41,881 bases of DNA from Phycisphaera mikurensis NBRC 102666 (GTDB lineage Bacteria; Planctomycetota; Phycisphaerae; Phycisphaerales; SM1A02), in the NCBI GenBank assembly GCA_945878575.1, contig CAMDUB010000155.1:1-41881 (forward strand), read 5' to 3'. The position numbers and the translations under genes are program-made. The notes beneath the pieces were generated by a model. It saw only the letters and a list, made by a program, of their open reading frames with translations, did no database searches and had not been told where the DNA came from. Shown piece after piece: positions 13,432 to 21,308 of this stretch (positions within the stretch are counted from its first letter, which is position 1; each line of letters opens with the position of its first letter).

Positions 13432-14644
13432 CAAGACCCCCGCGGCGGCTGCTGGCCCCCGCGGGCGCAAGATACAGCAGGGTGCCGATGAGTGCCCCGA
13501 TCGCGGTCACCGTGACGATACTGCGGAGGATGCGAGCCTTCCGGCTCTGCTCCTGCAGGCGATCCGCAAACCCCGCCGCGTTGAGTCCGCCATTGATCGC
13601 CTCAATCGAAGCAGTCGCGAGGGCACGGCGCATCGTCGGCGGCCCCCACGGGATCGCTGCACCCTTGCGCGGCAGACAGCCGAGCGAGAGCCACAGGCCG
13701 AGCGCTGCCAGGGCCCGCACGTCGCGGTCGGCTGATGCCGATCCACCCGCCCCGAAGTCGAGCATCCTCAGGTTGCCGCTGCGGTCGAGCATGATGTTCA
13801 TGGGGCTGATGTCGCCGTGTCCAAGGCCCTCGGCGTGCAGCATCGAGAGCGCCATCGCCAGCAGCGCCAGCTCCCGCATGGCGCCCAACGGGTCAACCTG
13901 CCGTTCGGCCGCTGCGATCGCGGCGAGCGTGAGACCATCGACACGCTCCATGACGATGTAGGCGGCACCGTTGGATGCGTCGCCGGAGTCGACGATGCGG
14001 ATCCCGCACGGCGCCGCGACCTTCGAGGCGAACCGCGCCTCGGGGTGCCATGGGTCAGCGCTGCGAGACACCCGCGGCAGCAACTTCACCACCAGGTGAC
14101 CGGGCGCATCGTCGCGGAGATCCACCTCGGCGTCGATCGGAAGCGTGCTTCCATCGGACTGCAACCGGTCGATGCAGCGGTGGACGGTTCCGCCTGATCC
14201 CCTCGCGATCCTGTCGCCTACGAGGAAGCGCGGTTTGCCATCGGCAAGTTCCGGACCGACCGCTGCAGGCGCGGTGTCGTCGCGGGGCACGTCATCGATG
14301 AGCTCAAGTGCATTGAGTGCCCGGCTAAGGGTCACCAGCCACGTGGGATGACGATCGGCCAGCCACTCCCTGACCGCCTCTCGGTGCGGACCACTCGCCG
14401 TCAGCACCTGGTGCGCCACTTCCTGCGCGGCAAAGCGGTTTCGTTCCGGATCGACCGCGGGCGAGTACCGGCGGATCGTTGGGATGAGAAGGTGCTCGCG
14501 GAGGCAGCGTTCCGCGTCCTCGGCCACGCGCTCGGCGAGCTCCTGATCGAATCCGTCGCTGGATCGTGCCGCGACAGGCGGCGCAAATCGCGAAGGGCGC
14601 CATGATGCAGGCGGCTGCTGGCCGATGGGCGAGTCACGCCCCAC
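13397..14644 (-). CDS. Membrane-anchored Ser/Thr protein kinase
   Basis: 415 residues if GTG 14644 is used (overlaps the upstream stop by 11 nt; AAGGTGG 7 nt before). Residues ~30-115 are helical and possibly regulatory. The kinase domain shows the glycine loop DRIARGSGGTVHRC (~144), Lys in HLVVKLLPR (K187), MERVDGLTL, the catalytic loop LGHGDISPMNIML (~275, HGD rather than HRD) and LRMLDFGAGG (DFG, ~296). A single TM helix (RSIVTVTAIGALIGTLLYLA, ~373) follows, so the kinase faces the cytoplasm with a short tail outside. It overlaps the sigma factor gene. ECF-kinase pairs are known in planctomycetes, and in characterised cases a kinase activates its sigma factor by phosphorylation. Confidence 0.8.
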   Translation of the reverse strand: MGRDSPIGQQPPASWRPSRFAPPVAARSSDGFDQELAERVAEDAERCLREHLLIPTIRRYSPAVDPERNRFAAQEVAHQVLTASGPHREAVREWLADRHPTWLVTLSRALNALELIDDVPRDDTAPAAVGPELADGKPRFLVGDRIARGSGGTVHRCIDRLQSDGSTLPIDAEVDLRDDAPGHLVVKLLPRVSRSADPWHPEARFASKVAAPCGIRIVDSGDASNGAAYIVMERVDGLTLAAIAAAERQVDPLGAMRELALLAMALSMLHAEGLGHGDISPMNIMLDRSGNLRMLDFGAGGSASADRDVRALAALGLWLSLGCLPRKGAAIPWGPPTMRRALATASIEAINGGLNAAGFADRLQEQSRKARILRSIVTVTAIGALIGTLLYLAPAGASSRRGGLDAGESPRTAQP

Positions 14645-15536
14645 GGGGAATCCACCTTCGGAGGCTCCTGGTCGCGTCGATGAAGGCCATGAACCAGAGC
14701 AAGGCGGCAACGAGTAGCGAGATCCTGACGGCGCGCCACGCAGCAAGTTCGTACCAGGGGATCCCGCTGTCAGAGTACGGACGACCTAAGCCCATGACGG
14801 GAAGCAACGCGATCAGCACGGATGTCGTGAACCAGACTGCGGCCGCGATGATTCCCCGTCGATGGACGTCAATGCTGCGCCATACGTCACTCTGCTGCAT
14901 CAGATCGGCTTGGCAGGTCACGCGCATTCGCTCGTACGACCGCGTTCGGGACCAGAGTGCGGCTGCGGTTGCGATGGTGGCGCATGACAGTGTCAGGTAC
15001 ACGACGAGTAATTCGGGTGACCTGTCATGGATACCGATTGACCACGGAAGAAGCACCGCCAGCATCGAAAGGGCTGCGCCCGGCGACACCCCTTCCAGTC
15101 GCTTTGCGATGGCGTCGGCGCGAGACCGCGGCATCCACGGGAGGGCGGGGAACTGCCGGGCCGCTGCGTCGAGTTCCACGCAGGTCCAGAGCGAGGCAAC
15201 AAGAAGCACGAAATGGATTGCCCTGAAGGTCGGACTGAGCGCCGCTGGAAACACACTCCGTTGGCTTGCGGCAGTGGCCCCGATCGCCACGAGAAGCAGA
15301 AGAAATGCCAGCGCAATCGCGATCGCGAACCAGTGGAAACGCGAGGCGCGACGAAGCACGGGAGCGGTTGCCTTAGCTACCGCAGCGCCCCGCACGTTGA
15401 ACTCCCGGCAGCAGCTCGCGCATAGCGGGCTCGATCCATCGGCCGGCATCTCCGTTCCGCAGCTCTTGCACGCCCCTGCGGGCACTTCGTTGCGGATTCC
15501 CGGAGGGTCAGGCGGTCGTGACGGTGAGGTGGTCAT
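14634..15536 (-). CDS. Zinc-ribbon multi-spanning membrane protein
   Basis: A 300-residue protein. The N-terminal zinc ribbon CKSCGTEMP...PLCASCC (~23-45) is followed by five or six hydrophobic segments: WFAIAIALAFLLLLVAIGAT, IHFVLLVASLWTC, ALSMLAVLLPWSIGI, LLVVYLTLSCATIATAAALW, IIAAAVWFTTSVLIALLPVM and ISLLVAALLWFMAFIDA. There is no transporter signature. The start overlaps the upstream stop (TGATG) and its stop lies inside the kinase start region, so it is translated as part of the four-gene operon. It may be the membrane sensor or scaffold for the kinase and sigma factor. Confidence 0.65.
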   Translation of the reverse strand: MTTSPSRPPDPPGIRNEVPAGACKSCGTEMPADGSSPLCASCCREFNVRGAAVAKATAPVLRRASRFHWFAIAIALAFLLLLVAIGATAASQRSVFPAALSPTFRAIHFVLLVASLWTCVELDAAARQFPALPWMPRSRADAIAKRLEGVSPGAALSMLAVLLPWSIGIHDRSPELLVVYLTLSCATIATAAALWSRTRSYERMRVTCQADLMQQSDVWRSIDVHRRGIIAAAVWFTTSVLIALLPVMGLGRPYSDSGIPWYELAAWRAVRISLLVAALLWFMAFIDATRSLRRWIPRGA

Positions 15537-16291
15537 CAGAAGTTCTCAAGCGACCCAATCGAGCAATCAAGCCAGTCTGCCATGTACTCAGCCGCCGCCA
15601 CCGCGCGACAGGCACTCGGCAGCACAGATCCCTCACATCGGCAGAGTGACTCACAGTAGTCGCGTTCTGCCTTCACTTGGCAGCAGTAGACGGTCGGAGC
15701 GGCGGGGTCGCAGCCGGGCGGAGTCGGCCACTGCTGGGCGCAGTTTCCCATGCATTCTGTCGTCGGGGCGGTTCCGCCGGCTTCCATCGATGCCTTCAGG
15801 TTGCTGTCCGTCATGGCGGTACGGAAGACCTGCCAGGCTGGGTCGGCGCTGAGCGCCTGCGTGCCGATCGTCGTCGGAGGAAGCCCTGAGCCCGGCGGGG
15901 AGGGTATGACAGCCGCGATCTGGACCCCGCCGCGGGTGACGAAGAAGGATCGATCCTGCAGGAGTATCACCGTGATCTCGGCGCCGCTCTTGGCGTGTCT
16001 CGCAACGGAGGAGATGTTGCCCCCCGACTCCGTGATGCTGATCGATCCGGCTACGGACGGCTTCCCCACCACTTGGCAGAACCAGAGGTCAGATTCCGTT
16101 CCGGCGTCCGCTTCGGTCGCTACCTCGTATGTCTTGATGCCGGCGAGCGTCTCTTCGGTGCCAGCCGCGATGGTCGCCTCGACTTGGGCGGCCGCAGGAG
16201 CGCAGACGAGGAGCGCAAGAATTGTTGCCGATCGACCGGCATTCGCAAGCAGTGAAGACAGGCGCGGATTTCCGCTTCGAGCGATGTACAT
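15536..16291 (-). CDS. Secreted cysteine-rich protein, first gene of the kinase-sigma operon
   Basis: A 251-residue protein with AAGGA 9 nt before ATG 16291. The signal peptide (RSATILALLVCAPAAAQ) is followed by a beta-rich part (EATIAAGTEETLAGIKTYEV, ITVILLQDRSFFVTRGGVQI). The C-terminal ~75 residues carry at least eleven cysteines: TECMGNCAQQWPTPPGC, VYCCQVKAERDYCESLCRC, GSVLPSACRA, DWLDCS. These are probably disulfide-bonded outside the cytoplasm. No family was recognised. It may provide the external input or be the output of the signalling operon. Confidence 0.6.
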   Translation of the reverse strand: MYIARSGNPRLSSLLANAGRSATILALLVCAPAAAQVEATIAAGTEETLAGIKTYEVATEADAGTESDLWFCQVVGKPSVAGSISITESGGNISSVARHAKSGAEITVILLQDRSFFVTRGGVQIAAVIPSPPGSGLPPTTIGTQALSADPAWQVFRTAMTDSNLKASMEAGGTAPTTECMGNCAQQWPTPPGCDPAAPTVYCCQVKAERDYCESLCRCEGSVLPSACRAVAAAEYMADWLDCSIGSLENF

Positions 16292-16620
16292 GTTTCGGGT
16301 TCCTTCTGAGGCGAGGGATCCCCGGCACGATGCGGGGGCTCGTAGGCGTCACCGTTCGCGATCGGAAGTTGTGACCGGAATTCCGGCTACTCGTGAAAAA
16401 TCGCGCTCGCGCCACGATGCCCGGCCCTGTGACAGCGAGAGGGTTCGCTTCGCTCGTGACCCCCGGCATGCGGTCTCGGCCCCGGATGCGGGCCAGATGG
16501 ATTGAAGCCAGCCGTCAGCAGGGCCCTCGCCCCGGCAAGTCTGCGAAAGTCATCAGTTTGCCTGTCACGTCTTGCGATCTCGGACGGTGTCAGTGATGAA
16601 CAGCCCGAAGGACTTCGACC
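16292..16620. other. Divergent intergenic region
   Basis: This separates the signalling operon (minus) from the membrane-protein/OLD unit (plus) and should hold both promoters. A perfect 12-bp palindrome CCGGAATTCCGG is at 16375-16386, 84 nt upstream of the 16291 start, and is a candidate operator. AAGGA (16609-16613) serves the gene at 16621. No gene was recognised. Confidence 0.5.
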
Positions 16621-17343
16621 ATGACCACAGACGCGCAGTGCAAGCAAGAGACGACCGGCAGCCAAGAGACGGCGGACGACATCCGCAAGTCCCTGTCGCG
16701 TCGTGCCTTGGAGTATTCCCGCTTCGGCCACGAGAGCGCGTGCCAGGACTGGCGAGACCTCGAGACCAAGCTTCGCGGGCTTGCGGGAATCTCAGGGATC
16801 TTCATCGGCGGCATTGCGGCCTTGGCGGGCAACAATCGAATCGGCGAACTAGCGCGCAGCCCGCTCATTGCGGTCGTAGTGGTCTTGGCAATCTTGGCGC
16901 TGGCACTCGGCATCGTGTTCGCGCTCCGCGGTCTGCGCGTTCGAGATCTTGAAGTGCCCCGCCCGGCACGCGAGTTTCTTGAGGATGCCGTGGCCATCGG
17001 CAGAGATTCGAATGATGATGTGGCGTGTCTCCGAGCTCGTGCACGCGAGTGGACGGCCAAGGCGACGATGCAGTACGCAGTCTCAGAGGAGTCGATTCGC
17101 ACAGTGAACGCGACGAAAGCTGAGCAGGTCGCCCGTGCCGAAACCTGCCTGCTCATCGGCGCGTGTCTTGGGGCGATTGTCCTGATCGTGGTCGCGGGTG
17201 GACCGCTGTGGGCGGAGCATCACGTCTCCAGCCCCGGGGCGTGCCGCACACGGAACCTCCGCTCCCCGCGTACGGATTGCGGGTCACCTGAGACATCGGC
17301 GGGTTGGCGCGACCTTTCGCGAGCCTGGGCCTCAGCCGAGTAA
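16621..17343 (+). CDS. Three-TM membrane protein paired with an OLD nuclease
   Basis: A 240-residue protein, start supported by AAGGA 8 nt upstream. A charged N-terminus (to ~50) precedes TM1 (LAGISGIFIGGIAALAG, 53-70) and TM2 (IAVVVVLAILALALGIVFAL, 82-103). A long charged helical segment (~104-170) then leads to TM3 (CLLIGACLGAIVLIVVAGG, 176-197) and a basic low-complexity tail. Two closely spaced TMs with a long following helix recall SLATT/S-2TM membrane effectors, but no motif proves it. The OLD gene starts 15 nt downstream on the same strand, so the two form an operon. It may be an effector that damages the membrane when triggered, or an anchor for the nuclease. Confidence 0.55.
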   Translation: MTTDAQCKQETTGSQETADDIRKSLSRRALEYSRFGHESACQDWRDLETKLRGLAGISGIFIGGIAALAGNNRIGELARSPLIAVVVVLAILALALGIVFALRGLRVRDLEVPRPAREFLEDAVAIGRDSNDDVACLRARAREWTAKATMQYAVSEESIRTVNATKAEQVARAETCLLIGACLGAIVLIVVAGGPLWAEHHVSSPGACRTRNLRSPRTDCGSPETSAGWRDLSRAWASAE

Positions 17344-17358
17344 ATCTCAGAGCAGCAG

Positions 17359-19140
17359 ATGCAGTCGCTCACGGAAATCTCGATTCGAAACTTCCGATCC
17401 TGTAGAGATCTGCCGTCGGTCCCGCTCGCAGACTTCACCCCTATTGTTGGCTACAACAATGCCGGGAAATCGAATGTCCTCGCCGCAATCCGCTGGGTCC
17501 TGCGGAGGTCAGTGCTCGAGCGAGAAGACTTCTTCGATCCTTCAGAAGCCGTATGGGTCGATGCTGTGATCACGGGGATCGACGCAACTGCCTTGAGCCT
17601 GCTTGAAGAACGGCATGCCTTGAGGATTCGGCCGTTCCTCGACAATGGATGCCTCAGAATTCGCCGGCTTCAACCGAGTCCTCGTTGCAACCCTGGCGAG
17701 ATTCGCCTGAAGGTCTTCGACCCATCGAAGTCAGCTTTGGACCCGGAGTCGTGGAACGACAATCCTGCAGGAATCGACAATGCGATCGCACTCCTTTTCC
17801 CGGAGCCGATCGACATCGCGGCGATGGATGATTTGACCAAGGATATCGGCAAGTACGAGTCGGGATCGACCATAGGAAAGTTGTTAGCGCAGCTGATGAC
17901 CACCGTGCGAAGTGCGCGCGCGGGCGAGATTCAGGAGCGCGTCGACGAGTTACGGAAGTTGTTTGAGTCTGACGGCGCCGACCGTGCCTCGGAATTCGCC
18001 GAGTTCGATGTGAGGGCCAATTCGATTCTCTCGGAGTTCTTTCCTGGTGTCGCGGTGAAGGTCCACATTCCTGCTCCTGAACTTCCAATGCTCTTCAAGG
18101 GTGGATCCCTTCGAGTGTTCGATCTTTCGGCACGCACCGAGGAGCCTGAGTCGGAGGGGCGTGATGTGGCCTCCTTGGGGCACGGCGCTCAACGCGCCGT
18201 TCAGATGTCGCTCATCAAGCTTCTCGCGGACTCCTCGGCTTCGAACGTGAGCGGCAGGACCCTCTTGCTTGTCGATGAGCCTGAACTCCACATGCATCCC
18301 CAAGCCATTGTGAGGGTGCGAGCGGCGCTGCGAAAGCTAGCGGATGGGCCATATCAAGTCGTAGTTTCGACCCATTCGCCGATGATGATTGGCCGGAAGG
18401 ACATCGGGACGGCCGTGATGCTCCATAAGTCGGAAGTTGGCGAAACTTTGGTACGGAAGTCGCTTGGTGGCGCCAGCAATTCGCTTGAAGCTGAGAAAGG
18501 TGCCCAGCTCGACGAGTTGTTCTCCGTGGCCTCTGCCGCCGAGATCCTGTTCTCGAACAGGGTGATCCTGGTTGAGGGCAAGACTGAGCGTGAACTGCTC
18601 CCCGAGCTGTTCGAAACATGTCTTGGCTTCGATCTCGGGTTGCGGCAACTGGGACTTGTCGAGTTGCGCGGATCCGGGAATATCCCAAAGTGTCTCGACA
18701 TACTTCGTGCTGCCGCGATTCCTGTGCGTGCGCTCGCGGACCTCGATTTCGCGTTTGCACACGCGGTCAGCGCCAGGCTTCTTCAGCCGGAGGACCCGGA
18801 TCTTGTCCTGTGCTTGGCGTGCCTCGCGCAGGTTGAGAAGCAGATCACGTCAAGTCGTCACGGCGCTTGCAAGTTCGACAGGCAGAAGCGTCGTGAAGAA
18901 ATCGAGCGTATGGCACAATCCGATCCAACTCGATCGGCAATTGAGCGATTGCACCAGAGGCTCAAGGAGCGTGATGTCTGGCTGTGGACCGGGGGCTCGA
19001 TCGAGCATCACCTTGGGATGCGTCGCAAGAATCGTCTCGCCATAGAGGAAATGCGCACGCGCCTTAGGAGTTCGGGATCGCAAGCGGTACGTGACCTTGA
19101 CGAAGTCGTGGCTTGCCTCCGCTGGCTATCTGCTGAGTAA
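17359..19140 (+). CDS. OLD-family ATPase with TOPRIM nuclease domain
   Basis: A 593-residue protein. ATPase part: TEISIRNFRSCRD, Walker A GYNNAGKSN (31-39), signature ASLGHGAQRAVQMSLI (~271), Walker B LLLVDEPELHMHP (302-314) and H-switch VVVSTHSPMMI (~334). TOPRIM part: NRVILVEGKTERELLPEL (Glu406), LRGSGN (~436) and ADLDF (~460, acidic pair), so the nuclease centre looks intact. Overcoming-lysogenization-defect proteins are ATP-controlled nucleases in many phage defences (GajA of Gabija, PARIS, retron effectors). Here there is no UvrD-like helicase (not Gabija) and no reverse transcriptase; the partner is the 3-TM protein just upstream. GC content is clearly lower than in the mobile element that follows. 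Confidence 0.85.
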   Translation: MQSLTEISIRNFRSCRDLPSVPLADFTPIVGYNNAGKSNVLAAIRWVLRRSVLEREDFFDPSEAVWVDAVITGIDATALSLLEERHALRIRPFLDNGCLRIRRLQPSPRCNPGEIRLKVFDPSKSALDPESWNDNPAGIDNAIALLFPEPIDIAAMDDLTKDIGKYESGSTIGKLLAQLMTTVRSARAGEIQERVDELRKLFESDGADRASEFAEFDVRANSILSEFFPGVAVKVHIPAPELPMLFKGGSLRVFDLSARTEEPESEGRDVASLGHGAQRAVQMSLIKLLADSSASNVSGRTLLLVDEPELHMHPQAIVRVRAALRKLADGPYQVVVSTHSPMMIGRKDIGTAVMLHKSEVGETLVRKSLGGASNSLEAEKGAQLDELFSVASAAEILFSNRVILVEGKTERELLPELFETCLGFDLGLRQLGLVELRGSGNIPKCLDILRAAAIPVRALADLDFAFAHAVSARLLQPEDPDLVLCLACLAQVEKQITSSRHGACKFDRQKRREEIERMAQSDPTRSAIERLHQRLKERDVWLWTGGSIEHHLGMRRKNRLAIEEMRTRLRSSGSQAVRDLDEVVACLRWLSAE

Positions 19141-19422
19141 CGTCGCTGTTTCCTGTTTCCCGTCGAAACTGAGTTCTGGGGGCTTCGTTCGCCTGGGCTA
19201 TTGCTGCCCGGCGCCGTCGCGCATTTCACGCGCGCAGGCGCAGATTTCCCATGTTCAGGGTCCGTCATGGAAGGCCTCCGTGGCCGCACGTGGCGGCTTC
19301 ATCTGGGACCTCGCGGGAATTGTCGGAACTATCGGGAAATGAGCCCCGCGTGCGCTTGCTGACGCCGCGACGTCATGGCCACATGTGCCACGCGCCGCCG
19401 AATTGCGGCAAAGGAGAACGCG
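19141..19422. other. Intergenic region; left edge of the mobile element
   Basis: No gene was recognised. GC content and codon character change from the OLD gene to the GC-rich element genes within this stretch, so the element's left end probably lies here. AAGGAG (19411-19416) is the ribosome site of the gene at 19423. No attachment core could be identified. Confidence 0.45.
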
Positions 19423-19644
19423 ATGAAGAACAGCAACGACAAGAACGCCCGCAACACGAACCGCGCCACGAAGAAGCGCGACGAGGCGATCGAGGCGATC
19501 GCCCGGAACATCCTCGAGATCGAGACGCTCGCCGAGCGCAAGAGCGACTCCCTCGACTTCCACGAGGTCTCGGTGTGGGGCCTCCGGGACGCCCTCCTCG
19601 CCGCCTACGAGCTCGGCCTCGCCGCCGCGAAGAAGGGAGCCTGA
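19423..19644 (+). CDS. DUF6900-like small protein
   Basis: A 73-residue protein starting at ATG 19423 (AAGGAG 6 nt before); the longer in-frame start at 19375 is rejected for lack of a ribosome site. A basic, Asn/Lys-rich N-terminus is followed by EAIEAIARNILEIETLAERK, SDSLDFHEVSVWGLRDALLA and AYELGLAAAKKG. The pattern NSDSLDFHE.(A/S)VW..R.AL..AYE.G is that of DUF6900 proteins, found in phage and plasmid regions; their function is unknown. It is the first gene of a tightly spaced plus-strand run. Confidence 0.65.
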   Translation: MKNSNDKNARNTNRATKKRDEAIEAIARNILEIETLAERKSDSLDFHEVSVWGLRDALLAAYELGLAAAKKGA

Positions 19645-19647
19645 ACC

Positions 19648-20013
19648 ATGGCACGCACGAAGCGCACGCCCGCCGCAGCCGCCGACGCGGTCCGCCTGGT
19701 CGCCGAGATCGCGAGCCTCCAGGAGAGGCGCGCCGAGGTCCTCGCGAGGCTCGCCGCCGAGGTGCGCGAGATGGACATCGCGATCGCCCGCGCGACCGAC
19801 GCCCTCGGCTTCGAGGTGAGGAACGCCCGGATCCCGACCGCCGACATGGCGGCCGCGGTGAAGGACGCGCTCGCCGAGAGGCGGGTGAACACGGGCCAGC
19901 TCTGCAGCCGGTTCTGCGACGCGATGGCGCGGCGCGGGGCGCAGGTCTGGCCGCCCGAGTACCGACCGATCACCAACGGCTGGGACGTGGTCCCGGCCAT
20001 CACCACCCCTTGA
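19648..20013 (+). CDS. Hypothetical mobile-element protein
   Basis: A 121-residue protein 3 nt after the previous stop, preceded by GGGAG. A long helix (VRLVAEIASLQERRAEVLAR, LAAEVREMDIAIARATDAL) is probably a coiled coil. The second part (MAAAVKDALAERRVNTGQLC, RFCDAMARRGAQVWPPEYRP) looks like a small helical domain. No family was recognised. The stop is followed 18 nt later by the HARE-HTH gene. Confidence 0.55.
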   Translation: MARTKRTPAAAADAVRLVAEIASLQERRAEVLARLAAEVREMDIAIARATDALGFEVRNARIPTADMAAAVKDALAERRVNTGQLCSRFCDAMARRGAQVWPPEYRPITNGWDVVPAITTP

Positions 20014-20031
20014 GACTGCAGGAGATTCGAC

Positions 20032-20532
20032 ATGAAGACCGCGACGAAGAACGTGAAGAAGCCCGCCCCGAAGACCGCCAAGGCCGCGCCGAAGAAGGCG
20101 ACGCCGAAGCCCGCGCCGAAGGCCGAGCCGAAGAAGACCATGCCGCTGGTCGACCCGCGCATCGCCGAGAAGGCGAAGGCGCTCGACGCGGCGGTCGCGA
20201 AGCTCGCGACGCCCGGCCTGAAGGCCACGCGCAAGGAGGCGCCGAAGTCGGAGCCGAAGCCGGGGGCGAAGACGGAGCCGAAGAAGGCGCGCAAGATGGG
20301 CGCCCTCGACGCCGCCGCGATCGTCCTCGCCGACGCGGGCAAGCCGATGCGCTCGAAGGACCTGATCGCCGAGATGGCCAAGCGCGGCCTCTGGGCGAGC
20401 CCGGGCGGCAAGACGCCGGAGGCCACGCTCTACGCGGCGATCCTCCGCGAGATCGGCGCCAAGGGCGCGGCCGCCCGCTTCGCCCGCGCTGGCAAGGGCG
20501 AGTTCGCCTCCACCAAGAAGGGAGGTGCCTGA
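20032..20532 (+). CDS. HARE-HTH domain protein with histone-like basic tail
   Basis: A 166-residue protein; CAGGAG lies 7 nt before ATG. Residues ~1-45 and 72-95 are Lys/Pro/Ala repeats (TKNVKKPAPKTAKAAPKKAT, KSEPKPGAKTEPKKARK), like the tails of histone H1-type or AlgP-type proteins. Residues ~96-160 form the HARE-HTH winged helix: MGALDAAAIVLADAGKPMRS, KDLIAEMAKRGLWASPGGKT, PEATLYAAILREI, and ARAGKGEFA. HARE-HTH domains link chromatin-like and restriction proteins to DNA and are thought to sense modified DNA. It may coat or read the element's DNA; the ParB-methyltransferase encoded nearby could supply the modification. Confidence 0.8.
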   Translation: MKTATKNVKKPAPKTAKAAPKKATPKPAPKAEPKKTMPLVDPRIAEKAKALDAAVAKLATPGLKATRKEAPKSEPKPGAKTEPKKARKMGALDAAAIVLADAGKPMRSKDLIAEMAKRGLWASPGGKTPEATLYAAILREIGAKGAAARFARAGKGEFASTKKGGA

Positions 20533-20535
20533 GCC

Positions 20536-20757
20536 ATGCGCGACACCGAGATCGAGGACCTCTTGCGCCGCCTCATCGAGGCGGCAGCGACCGGCGACCA
20601 GGACGCGCTCGAGGAGGCCGCATCGGAGGTGGCCGACCGCATCGGCGGCGTGCGCACCTTCGAGGACGAGGGCGTCCTCTCGATGAACCGCGGCCTCGTG
20701 ATTGACGCGGTCGAGGGCGGGCGCGAGTTCCAGATGCAGATCGTGAGGAGCCGGTAG
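20536..20757 (+). CDS. Hypothetical small acidic protein
   Basis: A 73-residue protein with GGGAGGTG upstream, 3 nt after the previous stop. The helical first half (EIEDLLRRLIEAAATGDQDA, LEEAASEVADRI) is followed by MNRGLVIDAVEGGREFQMQI. No family was recognised. Tight spacing argues that it is a real part of the run. Confidence 0.55.
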   Translation: MRDTEIEDLLRRLIEAAATGDQDALEEAASEVADRIGGVRTFEDEGVLSMNRGLVIDAVEGGREFQMQIVRSR

Positions 20758-20760
20758 GCC

Positions 20761-21015
20761 ATGGCCGACGACCCCATCGATTCCCGGCTCGTGGAGGCAG
20801 GCCGCGCGGCGCGCTTGGTGGCGGCTGCATGCGGGGCTACGCTGGCGCAGGCTGATGCGGCGCAGTCCGCGGCGGTCGAGCGCCTGCGTTGGGCGCTCCT
20901 CGCGGAACGCTGGTCCGGCAGCGACCGCGCACGTGCGCTTGCCGAGAGCGAGCACCATGCCGGGCACCTTGCGCGCCTTGGGGCGCGGCTCGGCTGCACC
21001 TTCGGGGGACAGTGA
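20761..21015 (+). CDS. Hypothetical small protein
   Basis: An 84-residue, mostly helical protein (RLVEAGRAARLVAAACGATL, AVERLRWALLAERWSGSDRA, SEHHAGHLARLGARLG). The start is 3 nt after the previous stop, with AGGAG in the preceding codons. No recognisable family. Confidence 0.5.
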   Translation: MADDPIDSRLVEAGRAARLVAAACGATLAQADAAQSAAVERLRWALLAERWSGSDRARALAESEHHAGHLARLGARLGCTFGGQ

Positions 21016-21018
21016 CCC

Positions 21019-21306
21019 ATGCGGTTTCGGATCACGGCCGCTGTCCAGGCGGGGCTCGCGCGCGACCAGCACAAGCTCGACCACCTCGACGTCATCGTCG
21101 GCTACCGCCGGAGCGGCGTCTCGTTCCCGCGCGGTCGTGACGAGGGGATCATCGTGTGGGAGGTCGCATCCCTGCCGTCGGTGCATGGCCTGCGTGCGCG
21201 CCTCGAGCGTGCGCTGCTGGCGACGCTCGACCACATGGGCGTCAATCCCGAGCCCGACGCCATGCTGCGCTCGGTGCGCATCGAGGGTCGCGATGACGGC
21301 GAGTGA
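21019..21306 (+). CDS. Hypothetical small protein
   Basis: A 95-residue protein and the last of the plus-strand run. MRFRITAAVQAGLARDQHKL starts a beta-alpha domain; SLPSVHGLRARLERALLATL gives a second helix. Its stop is 2 nt from the stop of the convergent methyltransferase gene. No family was recognised. Confidence 0.5.
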   Translation: MRFRITAAVQAGLARDQHKLDHLDVIVGYRRSGVSFPRGRDEGIIVWEVASLPSVHGLRARLERALLATLDHMGVNPEPDAMLRSVRIEGRDDGE

Positions 21307-21308
21307 CA

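Noticed and set aside
16621-17343. Firm SLATT or Pycsar-TM assignment for the membrane protein
   Set aside because: Only the TM layout is suggestive; no diagnostic motif and no nucleotide cyclase nearby.
17359-19140. Gabija (GajA) identity for the OLD gene
   Set aside because: No UvrD-like helicase (GajB) is adjacent; the neighbour is a membrane protein.
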